DNA of 34,583 nt from IMG/VR virus record IMGVR_UViG_3300042317_001222, positions 1-34,583 of that record, one strand, 5' to 3'. Positions 34,518 to 34,583 of the stretch are shown piece after piece; positions within the stretch are counted from its first letter, which is position 1; every line of letters begins with the position of its first letter. A model generated the notes under the pieces. It was given only the letters and a program-made list of their open reading frames with translations, did no database searches and was not told the origin of the DNA. The DNA is from a virus. A program made the translations under genes and the position numbers.

Positions 34518-34583
34518 CTAAACTAATTGTAGCGTATTACGCACAACATCTAGTAAGCGATTTTTTTCTGCATTGGTAGCAGC
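34518..34583 (-). CDS. C-terminal end of a leftward gene (partial)
   Basis: The frame is open from the right window edge to a TAG at 34518-34520 and gives 21 residues ending RLLDVVRNTLQLV. Likely helical. Nothing more can be said. Confidence 0.5.
   Translation of the reverse strand, partial: AATNAEKNRLLDVVRNTLQLV

Noticed and set aside
1-34583. Insertion sequence, integrase or attachment site
   Set aside because: No transposase, recombinase or long terminal repeats are seen, and the tRNA genes show no duplicated 3-prime ends within the window.

Overview
The window is a piece of a low-G+C (about one third G+C by eye), densely packed tailed-phage genome that very probably infects an actinobacterium. 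The actinobacterial signs are a WhiB-type Fe-S regulator (18206-18499), actinobacterial-style small zinc proteins (13878-14831), an MSMEG_6728-like protein (18729-19214), a proteasome-beta-like Ntn hydrolase (805-1326) and many leaderless genes whose ATG lies 6-7 nt after an extended -10 box. The phage signs are a CHAP endolysin, a holin-like protein, a collagen-like tail fibre, a protein made of modules found on phage structural proteins, three tRNAs and strings of tiny overlapping genes. Low G+C plus actinobacterial features suggests a planktonic marine or freshwater host; this is inference. No terminase, portal, major capsid, polymerase or integrase is seen here.

Layout. 1-1535: end of an unknown gene, CHAP lysin, proteasome-like hydrolase. 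1542-7170: one tightly overlapping rightward operon with carbamoyltransferase, 2OG-Fe(II) oxygenase, unknown, two DUF6065-like paralogues, a GT60-like glycosyltransferase and a second 2OG-Fe(II) oxygenase. 7177-12575: tRNA-Asn and tRNA-Glu, two oxygenase-like genes, Stealth-like and two-domain glycosyltransferases, a staphylococcal-type nuclease and an RsmI-like methyltransferase. 12663-19380: Hsp20, two oxygenases, zinc proteins, a DUF2061 membrane protein, the structural-module protein and WhiB. 19380-24120: alternating SGNH-like proteins and SAM methyltransferases, a secreted trypsin-like protease from a consensus promoter, and the holin-like gene. 24121-26772: leftward operon with small membrane protein, thioredoxin, oxygenase and the third DUF6065-like gene, then a divergent oxygenase/methyltransferase pair. 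27376-29409: micro-gene operon, GIY-YIG-like protein and tail fibre. 29495-34583: mostly leftward small genes, an ATT-initiated oxygenase, a dense field of AAGGTTTG repeats, a CRP/GlxR-like palindrome and tRNA-Asp.

How the genes may work together. The accessory load is dominated by modification enzymes: nine 2OG-Fe(II)-oxygenase-like proteins, three SAM methyltransferases of small-molecule or glycan type, three glycosyltransferases, a carbamoyltransferase and two SGNH hydrolase/acyltransferase-like proteins. The strongest hypothesis is a phage-encoded hydroxylate-then-glycosylate pathway: a prolyl-hydroxylase-like enzyme overlaps or abuts a GT60-like transferase (the family of the hydroxyproline GlcNAc-transferase of Dictyostelium Skp1), and the phage carries a collagen-like Gly-X-Y tail fibre with proline in the Y position. 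The right end looks like an early or regulatory arm. It has leftward promoters whose TTGACA -35 box forms part of a repeated AAGGTTTGTCAAG word, in the manner of the operators/stoperators of mycobacteriophage L5.
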